NCBI RefSeq assembly: GCF_000003195.3
Contig: NC_012870.2
Location: forward strand, 14,810,501 to 14,874,500
Direction: 5' to 3'
Length of the DNA stretch: 64,000 nt
Source of the DNA: Sorghum bicolor
Lineage: Eukaryota > Streptophyta > Magnoliopsida > Poales > Poaceae
Positions 22,008-32,969 of this stretch are shown one piece after another. The notes below the pieces were generated by a model, which saw only the letters and a program-made list of their open reading frames with translations, was not told the DNA's origin and ran no database searches. Position numbers and translations under genes: made by a program. Positions within the stretch are counted from its first letter, which is position 1; each line of letters opens with the position of its first letter.

Positions 22008-24104
22008 ATGGCGAGCAGGCGGCCACGACGTGACACACCCTCGGCCTACGCGAGACGCCCTTCCCTCACTGGCGAGGCAGAGTCGTCAGGGGCAGCCGCC
22101 GCAGGACGGCGCAGGAGGGGGAGGCCTTCCACGACGAGTACCAGCCAGGGGCGTAGGAGGCCGCGGAGTCCCACTCCAGACCCCGTGGCTCCAACGCTGG
22201 AGGAGTACCAGGAGGACGAGGACCAGGACGAGGGCCAGGACGAGGAGCACGGCGCGGCGCCCGAGGACGAGGGAGGCGCGGCGTCGGGTGTCTACCAGCG
22301 AGGTCCCGCGAAGCTCCCTCCATACCCACTACCTCAGAGTCGAGCACTGCTTCGCCCTGTACCGCCCAAGTAAGTACATCTAAATGATATCACAACTACC
22401 TCATCTGATAGGTTTGAGAGTTTAGAGAGAAACTGACTATTTTTTTCTAACTGGTGCAGGTCTTGGGATCTGGTGTCGGGTACTCCCGTGCGCGCTCCCT
22501 CGACCATCCTGGGTACCCTGTGCCGGAAGTACTTCCCCAGCCTCGTGGAGTTGGCGTCGGGGGCCCGCGAGCCGGCCACCACCTGGGATAGGTACGCTTT
22601 AGGGGAGGACGACACGTACAACCCCCAGGAGAGGATACTGGCCGAGTTTTGGGTAAGTTCCTTTCGCACAACAATAATTCACCCATTACATTAAAATCTA
22701 TTTTTTTTTAAATAATGATTGGATGTATTAACTTTTGTGCAGAGGTACTTCAGGGTGGAGGACGAAGACGTGGCCCTGGCTGAGTCTGTGGCGCACGCCT
22801 CCTGTAGGAAGTATGTCACCGACATGCACCACGAGGCGCGCGTCCAGGCAGTGATAGACTTCTACGCGTCGGCGCGTAGTATGACTATCACGAAGGCTCA
22901 GGCGCGGACGATGACGATGACTCAGGAGCAGTACTTGGAGGTAGATGAATAACATTCAGATTGTCTCTTTTTTGAATTTAATATATTCAATTATATCTTC
23001 ATATCTGTCAAACACTCATTGTCTTATAGGTGATTCCCTGGTGGTGTCGGGCGCATGCCGATGCCTGGGCCGCGATCGTGGGTAGGTGGTTCACGCAGGA
23101 CTACCTAGACAGGCACGAGTCTCACCACCAAGGCAGCAAGAGCCTCCCCGCCTTCAAAAAATCATATGTAAGTGATTTGTCTTCTATTTAGTTTCGCGTT
23201 TAATGTATGCTTGATTACTCACCCTCTGTCGCTTTTCTCGTAGGAGGCTGCGCACCCGGACGAGGAGGTGTCCATGTTCACGGCTTGGGCTGCGTCTCAC
23301 CAGACTGCAGGCCAACGCATCTGGGACGCAGCTGCCTCTCGCGAGGCATACTCCGACCCCAACGTGTACGATAAGGTCCAGGAGTACACGTCGGCGGTAC
23401 GGGAGCGGCACAGGCCAGAGTACGACGTCCGCACCGAGCCACTAGATGCCGAGGCTGTCATGAGGCTCGGTGGCGGTAGGAAGCACGGCCGGGCCTGGAT
23501 CGCAAACGCCGCCATCGACCCCAACACCACCCCCACTCTCAGCCAGCTCAGAGCACAGAGCACGAGCTCCAGCCAGCCCATCCGTGCACGGCCGACTCCG
23601 ACAGTGAGCATGTTAGCTTCGCTCCAGGTAATTCTAGGTTCTCTCATAGTAAATTAATATTCTCGCAACTGAATTACATTTGCATTACTGAAACATTGGA
23701 GTGTAATCTTGCAGGACGACAACGCCCAGAAGACGGAGCAGATCACGGCCCTCACTGCTCAGCTGGAGGCTGAGCGTCTCGCGCGAGAGGCCCAGGACCA
23801 GAGGATGGCTGAGATGATGAGGGTCCTGGCCGCTCTGGGGCAGCATACAGGTGTGGACGTCACGATGTCAGCTCCAGCGCCTCAGCTTCCGACGCCGTTT
23901 AGTTCTACTGTAAGTGTCAAAGTTAACTTCTTCTTTGTAACTGTAGTGCAGAAATAATTACTGTAATCTCACATAAACATCTAACTGTTTGTGCAGCCTC
24001 AGTCGATAGCGGGATCCAATAACCCGCCTCGTACGTCACCGGATCCTGGAGCCTTCGACACACCACCCTCGACGCAGAGGCAGGACGGCTGGGGACGATG
24101 GTGA
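22008..24104 (+). CDS. Intact TnpA-like CACTA protein gene (Ptta/En/Spm family)
   Basis: Seven exons keep phase throughout: 22008-22369, 22460-22652, 22743-22940, 23030-23167, 23244-23627, 23715-23909 and 23997-24104, total 525 aa. Every junction has GT-AG ends. The N-terminus is basic and low-complexity, followed by an acidic patch (EEYQEDEDQDEG). Exons 2-5 carry the family core (RKYFPSLVELASG, RYFRVEDED, WIANAAIDP). Exon 6 encodes a coiled coil (ITALTAQLEAERLAREAQD), probably for oligomerisation. Relatives bind CACTA subterminal repeats and assist transposition in the nucleus. The repeats at 24338-24872 would be the expected target. Exon boundaries are my reading. The absence of stops or frameshifts in all seven exons contrasts with the missing transposase. 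Confidence 0.85.
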
Positions 24105-24337
24105 CTTCTCGCAACCCTATGGTGCGTACGTGTCGGCGGTTTGAAACTTTGGTTCGATTTGGTGAACTTGTGGACTACTGGATGGTCGTGATATATATAC
24201 ATGATCTTCGTGATATATATATATATGTGATGTTCGTGAGATGTATGTGCTCGTTGTCGACTCTGTGTGTGTGAAGGTATATATATGTATCTGTCTATTG
24301 TCTGGATGCAAATAAACAAAAAAAAATTAAAATTTCT

Positions 24338-24872
24338 CTGGTCTTTGCCGAGGGCCTTGACCATAGCCCTCGGCAAAGATTTTAAATTTTTATTTGGGTA
24401 ATTTCTTTGCCGAGAGCTACCATGCAGGCCCTCGGCAAAGAATTCTCCAGAAAAAATAAAAAAAGATACTTTGCCGAGGGCCTGCATGGTAGCTCTCGGC
24501 AAAGAAATTACCCAAATAAAAATTTAAAATTTCTTTGCCGAGGGCCTGTATGGGAACCCTCGGCAAAGAATTTACCAAAATAAAAATTTAAAAAATTCTT
24601 TGTCGAGGGCCCAACGTTCGGCCCTTGGCAAAGACGCCGTCAGTTACAGCCAGTGGCCTAACGGCATCTTTTTTTCGCCGAAGGCCGGCGTCAGCCCTCG
24701 GCAAAATCTTTGCCGAGTGCCCGACAGAAGGCCCTCGGCAAAGACCCCTTTGCCGACGGGAAATTTCCCGACGGCTCTTTGCCGAAGGCAGCCCTCGGCA
24801 AAGCCTTTGCCGAGGGTCTTATAGCCTTTGCCGAAGGCTGGAAGCCCTCGGCAAATCCTCTCTACAGTAGTG
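24338..24872 (+). repeat. TTTGCCGAGGGC subterminal repeats and CACTA 3' terminus
   Basis: More than a dozen copies of TTTGCCGAGGGC or its inverse GCCCTCGGCAAAG, often paired as short palindromes, run up to the terminus TACAGTAGTG at 24872. This is the well-known subterminal signature of a grass CACTA family and marks the likely binding region for the TnpA-like protein encoded just upstream. Confidence 0.9.
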
Positions 24873-25698
24873 CTACGATAATTTCCATCATGCATGACAC
24901 CCATGAAACCCACCTTTCTGATCTTAAGTACAAGAGTCAAATTGATTAGCCACACCAAAACTTGAGCCCCTGATCCAACCAAAGCGCATGAGTAAAGGAA
25001 AGGCCGCCATCCCATGTCTCCATCTCCGGTTTTATCGATGGGATCATCGCCATCAACAGCAGGTTGACAAGGAGGGAAAATCGCGCTGCCAAAAGGACGT
25101 TGGCAACAACCGTACAACTAGGTACCTTCCCCAACCCTTCGCGACAAGGGCCTGCTCCACATAGACACGGATCCCCACACCTAAAGCATAATGATTTCCT
25201 CCATTACTAATGAAGGTACGTAAACTCAAGAGATCTACTAATCTAAGTCTAAGATCATGTGTCCTAATCCTGTTTCAATTTTAATCCTAAGTAATTTCTA
25301 ACAGTTTGTTATCAGGATCGGTATAAATAAATATACTCTTAAGTTATATGCATGTACCAGTGCAATTCCCACTGATGAGCATAACATGGAAAGTCAAGAT
25401 AGAACTTTCATCATAATCATCTATGGACAAACTAATTCCGACCTAACATGTCAGCATCAAACTCTTGGCTGACTTATATAAAAGATCAAAATTACAATGT
25501 AAGGAGAAGTTGTCAATGACTTTGTTTTTCCTATTGCAGCGCACGAGCATATTTTGCTAGTAAATATAATATAAAAATATATCTTATGAAAAAATTAATA
25601 ATAGTCATTTGATATTATAAATATTAGTATTTTTTATGTATAGTCAAATTTAAAATGCTTTAACATTAATACTATGCTAGAAGCCTAGAATTGCATTC
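24873..25698. other. Intergenic, no feature recognised
   Basis: About 800 bp of AT-rich sequence with no supported gene, RNA or element boundary. One TATAAAAGAT word at 25477 is not tied to any transcript I can see. Confidence 0.3.
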
Positions 25699-26394
25699 TT
25701 AGGCTGTCTCCAACAACCACTGCCCAAACACAACACGCATTCTCTGATATAGGTCGAGTACAGTGTATAGGTTTCCCACCCAAATCGCTCCTTCTCCAAC
25801 AGAGTGCGCCCCAAATCCTGCCGCCTACTCCCATAGATGGTTCACCTCTTCCACGCCGCCTGCTCCGCGGGCCGGTTGCCCCTCGCCGCGCTGGCCACGC
25901 CCCACCGCGGCCGCTCCTCGTCTTCTCCATCTCCTTCGCAGGGGACAAGCGGGTGTAGGGCGCCGCCGCCAACCCCGCCGTAGAAGACGCCGCCGTCGGT
26001 GCTCCCACAGTCCACGCGGGCCCTGCCATCTCCTCGCCTCTTCCTGCGGAAGCCCGAGCTAGGAGGTCGCCGGCTGCTTCATCTTCTACAGCCGGAGAAG
26101 ATGGTGAGCGGCTCCGCCATCGACGCTGCCGCCGTGGACATGGCCCCACCATCTCCTTGCCCTCGTAGATGACTTATGCGCGCTGGCTTCTCCTCCCTTT
26201 GCACCTCGCCATGGGCCACTATGCGCCACGGATTAGATTCTTTGCGAGCACGCGACGCTTCTTTGCGTTTCCATTCGGCCGTTACCCAAAATAGGTCATG
26301 CGTTTGAGTCTTCCATTGGAGGCTGATTTTGGTATGCAAAGTATTGTGCAGGACCTATTTTTGCATTTGGGTCTTATACAGTCTTAGAACATAG
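25699..26394. mobile_element. Possible TIR element with GC-rich interior
   Basis: The left edge reads TTAGGCTGTCTCCAACAACC and the right edge, inverted, reads AAGACTGTATAAGACCCAAAT; both then contain an ATAGGTC word. The ends suggest a Tourist-like or other TIR element. The interior (25840-26180) is strongly GC-rich with an open frame on the minus strand, unlike the AT-rich flanks, so it may hold a captured gene fragment. No target duplication was confirmed and I do not recognise the encoded sequence. Confidence 0.35.
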
Positions 26395-26751
26395 TCAATT
26401 GGAAAATAAACTTGTTTTACCATGTGTAACCATATCTTATATTTGAAATTTCATGTTGACAAATAAATATTTAATAGAAAATTGCTCCCGTGCTTTTGTC
26501 ATAGACTCGTAGTTGACCGTACGAGATCGGAAGGGACGAAACAATCAGCTATCGTCCGGATTTTATCCCCTACCTTTCAGGCTTGTAAACAACGCTGGCA
26601 AGTTTTATCCATATTATGAAGTTATATTTATTATATTTGTTCATTAAAACCAATAAACTAAATCGCTACTACCTCTCTTATGTCCTGTAATATACTGTAT
26701 TTTAAAAATTTTAAGACAAATTTTTAAAAAAATTAAGAGAAAACTTAAAAG
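26395..26751. repeat. Left part of the duplicated 33-35 kb unit, cut off by an LTR insertion
   Basis: The last 70 bp (about 26683-26750; CTGTAATATACTGTATTTT, ATTAAGAGAAAACTTAAAAG) matches 34127-34190. The continuation of that match is found only after the LTR insertion, from 32965. So this segment and 32965 onward were once joined. No gene is seen. Confidence 0.7.
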
Positions 26752-27558
26752 TGTAACACCCCAAAATTTGGTCCTTTCAAAATAGAGCTAAAATAATTTA
26801 ATTTGGTATTTTTGAGCTCATGAAAATATAGGAAAAATAATATTTTTTAGTAAATTAAAATTTATCATAAGGCATAGTAATATTATTATGCATACATGTT
26901 GGTGCATAAGATTTGATGTAATGTTTGCTTATTGCTTCTTTGTGTGTTGACAGTGAGTGGAGTGTTTAAAATACGTTAGTAGGTCGATCTCCCTTCTTCG
27001 GCACGGATTTATCTTTTTTTCTACAATCAAATTCCTTGTTTTCTAGCCTATGCTTTTGTTTCGAGTTTCCCAAAATCTTTTCTTTGTAACCCAAATCATT
27101 CCTTTCAGTTCCTCAACCATCAATCAATCTCTAAAAACTGACCAAGAATTATTCTAACACTTTTTAAGGAACTTGTTCCCACTTGACTATGAGCATAATC
27201 TAATTTTTAGATGCTCCGAATTATCTTATCATGAGCTCCAAATACTTTATTTGGGTTCCTCATGTTTCATAATATCTCCAAGAATTTTTCCTGAATTTTC
27301 AGAGCTTTTGAAATATTTTTCATGAATTAAATAATAATTCTGGACTTTTCTAGAAATATCTTATTCACAAAAATAATTAATTTCGGAAATAATAAATCTT
27401 TCATTCTACCCCAACGCTGAGCCCATGATCTCAAAGGCCAAGGTATTTATTTACTAGTGGGCTTTAATAATTAATTAGGCCTATTAGTAAAGGTGGAAGG
27501 GGCAACATCAATTAGTACCATATTGCTAATTGATGTAGTTGTGGAGAGTTTTCCTCCA

Positions 27559-27583
27559 TATATATATATATATATATATATAT
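27559..27583. repeat. (TA)n microsatellite
   Basis: An uninterrupted run of TA dinucleotides inside the outer LTR-type element, flanked by CCTCCA and TGTACC. Confidence 0.9.
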
Positions 27584-27725
27584 GTACCAACCCCTTAGGT
27601 TAAGTACATCAAAACTACGAGGAGCCCCTAGTTTGGGAATTCCTAAGGTAGATCAACAAGAAAGCCGACACCATGCCCGATCGCCCTCAGTCCTTGGTCC
27701 AAGGTCAAGCCGCCCTCGGCTGCTG

Positions 27726-30700
27726 TGTCACACCCGGTTTTAAGGAACAAAACCAGACTAGCTGTATGTGTGTCCAGGAAGTCCACACATACAACAACAG
27801 AAAGGAATAGTATCAAAAACAATGTTGTATAGCGGAAACATACATATAATAGACATTTACATCAGAGTATCGCGGAATGATAACTAATCTTTAGGCTCAA
27901 TCTTTACAGGGACGGCTGACTGGGGGTAACATATGCCTAACACTTCTTGTATCCTAATAACATCCTTCGTGACTCCATCACCCTTCTGATCAACTCTTTC
28001 TAGTAGACTGGAGTGGTGAGAAATAGCAAGAGTGAGCACATATCGTACTCAACAAGTATAACCAGAGGTTCATGAGGCTCAAATAGCTGACACTGGTTTG
28101 ACTGCATTTAGCTTTTAATAGTGGATAGCATGTTCTTAATTAAATAGCAATTGTCAAGGTAGCATAAGTAATCCATTAATCCCATGATCAAGTGTAAGCA
28201 TAATTAATTCATAGCATAAACGATAGTCAAATAAACATAACAACTTAATAAGCTCATCGTCGGCGCAGCAAGAACCCCCAAGGCCGCTCATAACCGTGAG
28301 CATGGCTAGTATACCAGTTTTACACTCTGCAGAGGTTGTACATCTTTACCCATGAGTCATGATTTACCCTTTCGCCCGAGGTAGCTAATCTCTTAACCCC
28401 CTTCCTAGGGAGGTCGGCAGGGATCACTATGAAGCCTTTCAAAAGTTCGTCTAACATGTTAGGGCCGCAAGGTTTCCTTTGCGAGCAGATATAGATACCC
28501 CCCTTCCGAATGGCACAATGACGCGCAGCCTATACACATAGGGACAGGGGCTCGCACTATACCCGTGTCGGTTCAGCCCCTCCGCCCTTTCGGGTAACCT
28601 CTAACAAGCTAAAAAAGGTCTTCATACTGAGCTAAAGCCAGAGCCATTATAGCCCTCATGGTTGCACTGTTGTCCCGGTGATCACTTACAGACAAGATCT
28701 CATATAGTTATTTGTCATCATTTAACGTTCATTGCATAGCTATTAATCATCTTACAAGATCATAGATTATATCAAGCACTAGCACATCTACACCAAATGC
28801 ATATCAAGTAGGTAGCAAGGAATACAGGTAACAATCATCTATGATTTTGCTAAGGTCGACAAGATGATAGCATGCATATGATATATATGTGTAGTTATAA
28901 GTGAATAGGTAACAAGGATGATCCCAAGTTATACTTGCCTTAAACACTTGCTTAATTCTCACACCATTAGCTTTTGGTCATCATCTTCTGATCTTCAGCG
29001 CCCACAAACGGTTCTCGTCTACTCGTAGCAAGCACCACACATAGGCAAACATACAAGCAACAAACAGAAATAACTAAGAACAGTACACCACACAAGATCA
29101 CGCAATGTACTAAAGGAGAACAAATTACTACAGGCACAAGATGACAAAAAAACGCCGATAACAGAACTACGCTTAAAACAAACGACTATGAGAAAATTCA
29201 CATCATAACAGTAAAGACTATATGCTTGCTTTATTATAATTACAAAACCATATGAAGTATATTAATTCAGATTAGTCACTATGCATTTCAATTGAAAGAC
29301 CAAGTTTTGAATCTAGTAATTTTAATTATAGATATTTTAATGCCTTTTTATATACCAATCAATTATACTTTAATTTGCAAAAACAAAGTAATATTTGAGA
29401 GCATATAATTAATGGAATTTTATCTGATGCATTGTTAAACTAAGCAAGTTATAAATTAAAAATATATTTCTATATTGTTTTAATTTAGAAAGCAGTGTGA
29501 ACAGAGAGTAGTCAAAATTAATAAATAAATTAAAAATTTTAGAAAACATGAAATACGTTCAGATGCGACATAGAAATAATAGATTAAGATGGGACTAAAG
29601 CGATTCAGATATGATAGGAATAACATAATTGAGCATATATAACTACGGAGACTCAATGGTTGCCTGAACAAGTATACACAAAATGTATTTTTTTTCTTGA
29701 TTGAGGAATAGATAGATAATGCTAATTTATTATGCATGAATGACATACTCATGACATCAGCATAAGGGTTAATCAATAAAATAATATGGCAAGGGACTAA
29801 TCTGGCCGCTAACCTTCAGTTAATCAGGATGCACATTTGCATGCTGCACGATATAGCTTTCCTGGAGTAGCAAGGATTGGGCAATCGTACGTCATGCAGT
29901 TGCAGCAGCTGAGATGACTTTGTGCTTGGTAAAAGCGTGAAATAACAGCATGTCTAGCTTCATGGTTGGATTGCATGCAGTTACTAGATGACAACTGCCC
30001 GTACAGAGAAGCACAAATTCATGGAGGTGCTCACCGAACATAGAACGATGATGGAGATGGCAGCCAGCTTGGACATCCCACATACGTGGTGCTCCATGGA
30101 CTTGAGAGCGGAGATCATGCAGAGCATCTAGGCATGGCTGATGGCTACGGGCAGTCTTCACTTAGATCAATTAGCTCCCATGGTGAACAGATGACAATGA
30201 GCCATGGATCGAGATCAACTCTGTACCTGCTTGGCAAAACTTCCCGGCGGCGCGGCAAGATGGAGGTGCGGCGCATGATGAGAGTTAGGGCATAGGATGG
30301 ATGAGAAATTAACCAAATAGGACATAAAGATATGTATATGTACTGTTTGTGTGGGTTTATTATGGCCGAGATATACGTGTTAACGTTTCTTCACGTACGA
30401 GTCCTGAGTTGACGTGGTGGTCGAGTCCATCTTCAACACGTACGACAGTAGTGGTGGTTGTCCACGCGACTTCATATGGTAGTATATATACTCCGTATAT
30501 ATATTTCTCATGCTTGGGATAAGAATTAAGAAAAAAAATGGGCATGCAGCAAAGCAGGGACACGATAGAGGGAGCGTACAAGATAGGAGAAGGAAACAAA
30601 AATAAAGAAACTTGCATCTGAGTAGAAAGCTAATTGAACCAGTTATTTGCTTCCTGAAACATCACGTCAAAACTTAGATCCAATGAAACAAGAAAACAAT

Positions 30701-30960
30701 AGATAGGGCAAGTATTAATGGGAGAGAGAGGGTAGTACGGGCCTTCTTCTATCCAATAATAAAAGAGTAAAAAAAATGTTTGGCCAAAAGTGATTTAGGG
30801 TCAAGATTAATTCGGAACAATTTGAAAATTAACATTTTTCTACAACTAAATTTGCACTAACTCAAACTAAACTTAGTAAATTTTATACAAATATCGAAAT
30901 ATTTATTTTTGTTAATATTTTCTATGCACAGCCCAAAATCAAAATTTTTAGGGTGTGACA
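27726..30960 (+). mobile_element. Nested LTR-type insertion of the same family, opposite orientation
   Basis: Begins TGTCACACCCGGTTTTAAGG and ends TTTTTAGGGTGTGACA, length 3235 bp. Flanks TGCTG (27721-27725) and TGCTC (30961-30965) are a 5-bp duplication with one change. Its first 1.3 kb aligns with the reverse complement of 31830-32964, for example GAGAAATAGCAAGAGTGAG, CGGGTATAGTGCGAGCCCC and GCGCAGCCTATACACATAGG in one or other orientation. It is therefore a second copy of the same family inserted head-to-head into the first. It carries no coding domain. Confidence 0.75.
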
Positions 30961-32969
30961 TGCTCTCCACCAGCCGAAACTCTAATTGGCCAAAGTCAAG
31001 TTCACGTACAACACAAGGAAGAAGGTGCATGTTCTGCAGCTCATCTATTCATTCAATTATTCCAAAAATCCATACCATCTTAATCGTGTATCATTTAGTT
31101 ATTCTAAGTCTAATTTAATCCATTCAACCATGTTAGAATTTTGTAGATTTAATCTACGTACTAGTACCTGTATCTTCACGTGTTGCGCTATATTTATAAA
31201 TCTTATTAATTTAAATGCTAGATTGATTAATGTTTATGTACAATTACTTTTCTAATTTAGAAGCGAACATACTAAATATTTCTGAATTTTATAATCTAAA
31301 ATATACTAAACGTTGATGTTTGTGTGCAACTGGTTTTCTAATTTAAAATCCCTATAGATTTTATATTTTGGTGTTTTATATATAAATATTAATATGGTAA
31401 GTTACTAACATAATCTTATTTCTAAATAATAAATTGCTTAGCTCAAACATGTTTCATATATGAAATTCTAATTAGACTAAATACTCTCACATATTTATTT
31501 CTTTTGCAATTTGCAAAGATAAAGCTTAATAATTTATTTAGTAAATTAGGTGATAACATTTATAAAAAAATATATGATTAGCATCAACTCAGATTTCAAG
31601 TTTAAATATGATTTATTTTGAGTTAATGTTACTCACATTGTTTTTCTTAATTAATATAAATCAAGCTTATAGTTGTTTGATTTACGGTATAAATTATTTT
31701 GGCAATTGTTCCTTTTACATCGTAGCTTCGACCTCGATGGTTCTTGCGTTTTTGTGACCGTGATCAAATTAGAGTGCTTTTCACGTCTTTGTGTCCGTAG
31801 CGATAGATTAGTTTTTAAACCTTTTTATTGTTTGGTGTACTGTACTAATTATAGCTTTGTTTGCTTCATGTATGTTTGGCTCCTGTTTGCTTGTGTGTTG
31901 CTATTCGATGATCGAGTTTAGACGGTGAGCAATTCGTAATGAACAAGAGTGCTTTAGTGATCAAGATCAGAGCCTTGACAACTAGTAAGACCAACAGGAT
32001 CAACAAGAGCATTTGGATTAAGGCAAGTATAGCATTTGGATTTTATTTCTGTGACCATGATCGTATGACTAGATTAATGTTAAGTAATAAACAATAAAAA
32101 TGACTGTTTAGCAACTTAAGGATTTATCTGTACGTGATCACCCGGGACAACAGTGCAACCATGAGGGCTATAATGGCTCTGGCTTTAGCTCAGTATGAAG
32201 ACCTTTTCTAGCTTGTTAGCGGTTACCCGAAAGGGCGCTAGAGGGGCTGAACCGACACGGGTATAGTGCGAGCCCCTGTCCCTATGTGTATAGGCTGCGC
32301 GTCATTGTGCCATTCGGAAGGGGGTATCTATATCTGCTCGCGGTGGAAACCTCGCGGCCCTAACATGTTAGACTAACTTTTGAAAGGCTTCATAGTGATC
32401 CCTGCCGACCTTCCTTGGTAGTGCGTTAAGAGGCTGATCACCTCGGGCGAAAGGGTAAATCATGACTCATGGGTAAAGATGTACAACCTCTGTAGAGTGT
32501 TAAAACTAGTATACTAGCCGAGCTCACGGTCAGGAGCGACCTTGGGGACATCTACATTAAGGGTGATGAATCTTGTGTGTTAAATATGCTCATTGTTTAT
32601 TGTTTAATGCTCAACATTATTTATGTCGCATTGATCATGAGATTGTGGGAGCTATACAATCTAGTTGCTATACTTGTGGAGTTCGACATGGACTCACTCT
32701 TGCTATTTCCCCACACCCCTCAGGAGAAGTTTTGGGCTTGTGATCAACCAGTCAGTTGGATCCTGTAGAGAGAAGTTAATACCCGAAGTTTGGAGTTGTC
32801 TATCCGCTGTTTGCTATCACAGGTTATATCTTTTATACTAAGTACGTTATATATTTATGCATTGTCTTTTGATATTACCCTTATTTGTAACTATATGTGA
32901 GACTTGGCTTCTAAAACTCACATATAGTGCATATCTGATTTTGTCCTTAAAATCGGGTATTACAAAAAG

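Larger units (their letters stand above)
21660..24872 (+). mobile_element. 3' part of a second CACTA transposon
   Basis: Plus-strand CACTA remnant: the Tnp2 C-terminus, an intact TnpA-like gene, about 530 bp of TTTGCCGAGGGC subterminal repeats, and a terminus at 24872. The reverse complement there begins CACTACTGTAGAGAGGATT. The 5' half with most of Tnp2 is absent. Its repeats and terminus differ from those of the element at 1-12247, so the two belong to different CACTA families. Confidence 0.85.
26752..32964 (-). mobile_element. LTR-type insertion (probable solo LTR), interrupted by a nested copy
   Basis: Begins TGTAACACCC and ends GGGTATTACA, flanked by perfect 5-bp duplications AAAAG at 26747-26751 and 32965-32969. 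TG..CA ends and a 5-bp duplication are the hallmark of LTR retrotransposon insertion. Removing the nested copy (27726-30960) leaves about 3.0 kb. No gag, pol, primer-binding site or second LTR is found, so a solo LTR is the simplest reading; a non-coding LARD-like element is possible. On the minus strand its first bases, TGTAATACCCGATTTTAAGG, match the start of the nested copy. The pre-insertion sequence is preserved in the paralogous repeat near 34175-34200. Confidence 0.8.

Noticed and set aside
29892..30617. Small open frames within the inner LTR-type element
   Set aside because: Short, no domain, and inside a non-coding repeat.
27726..32964. A single foldback transposon with 1.2-kb terminal inverted repeats
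   Set aside because: The inverted similarity is real, but the 5-bp duplications and TG..CA ends are better explained by two nested copies of one LTR family in opposite orientation. The outer AAAAG duplication pairs 26752 with 32964, not 27726 with 32964.
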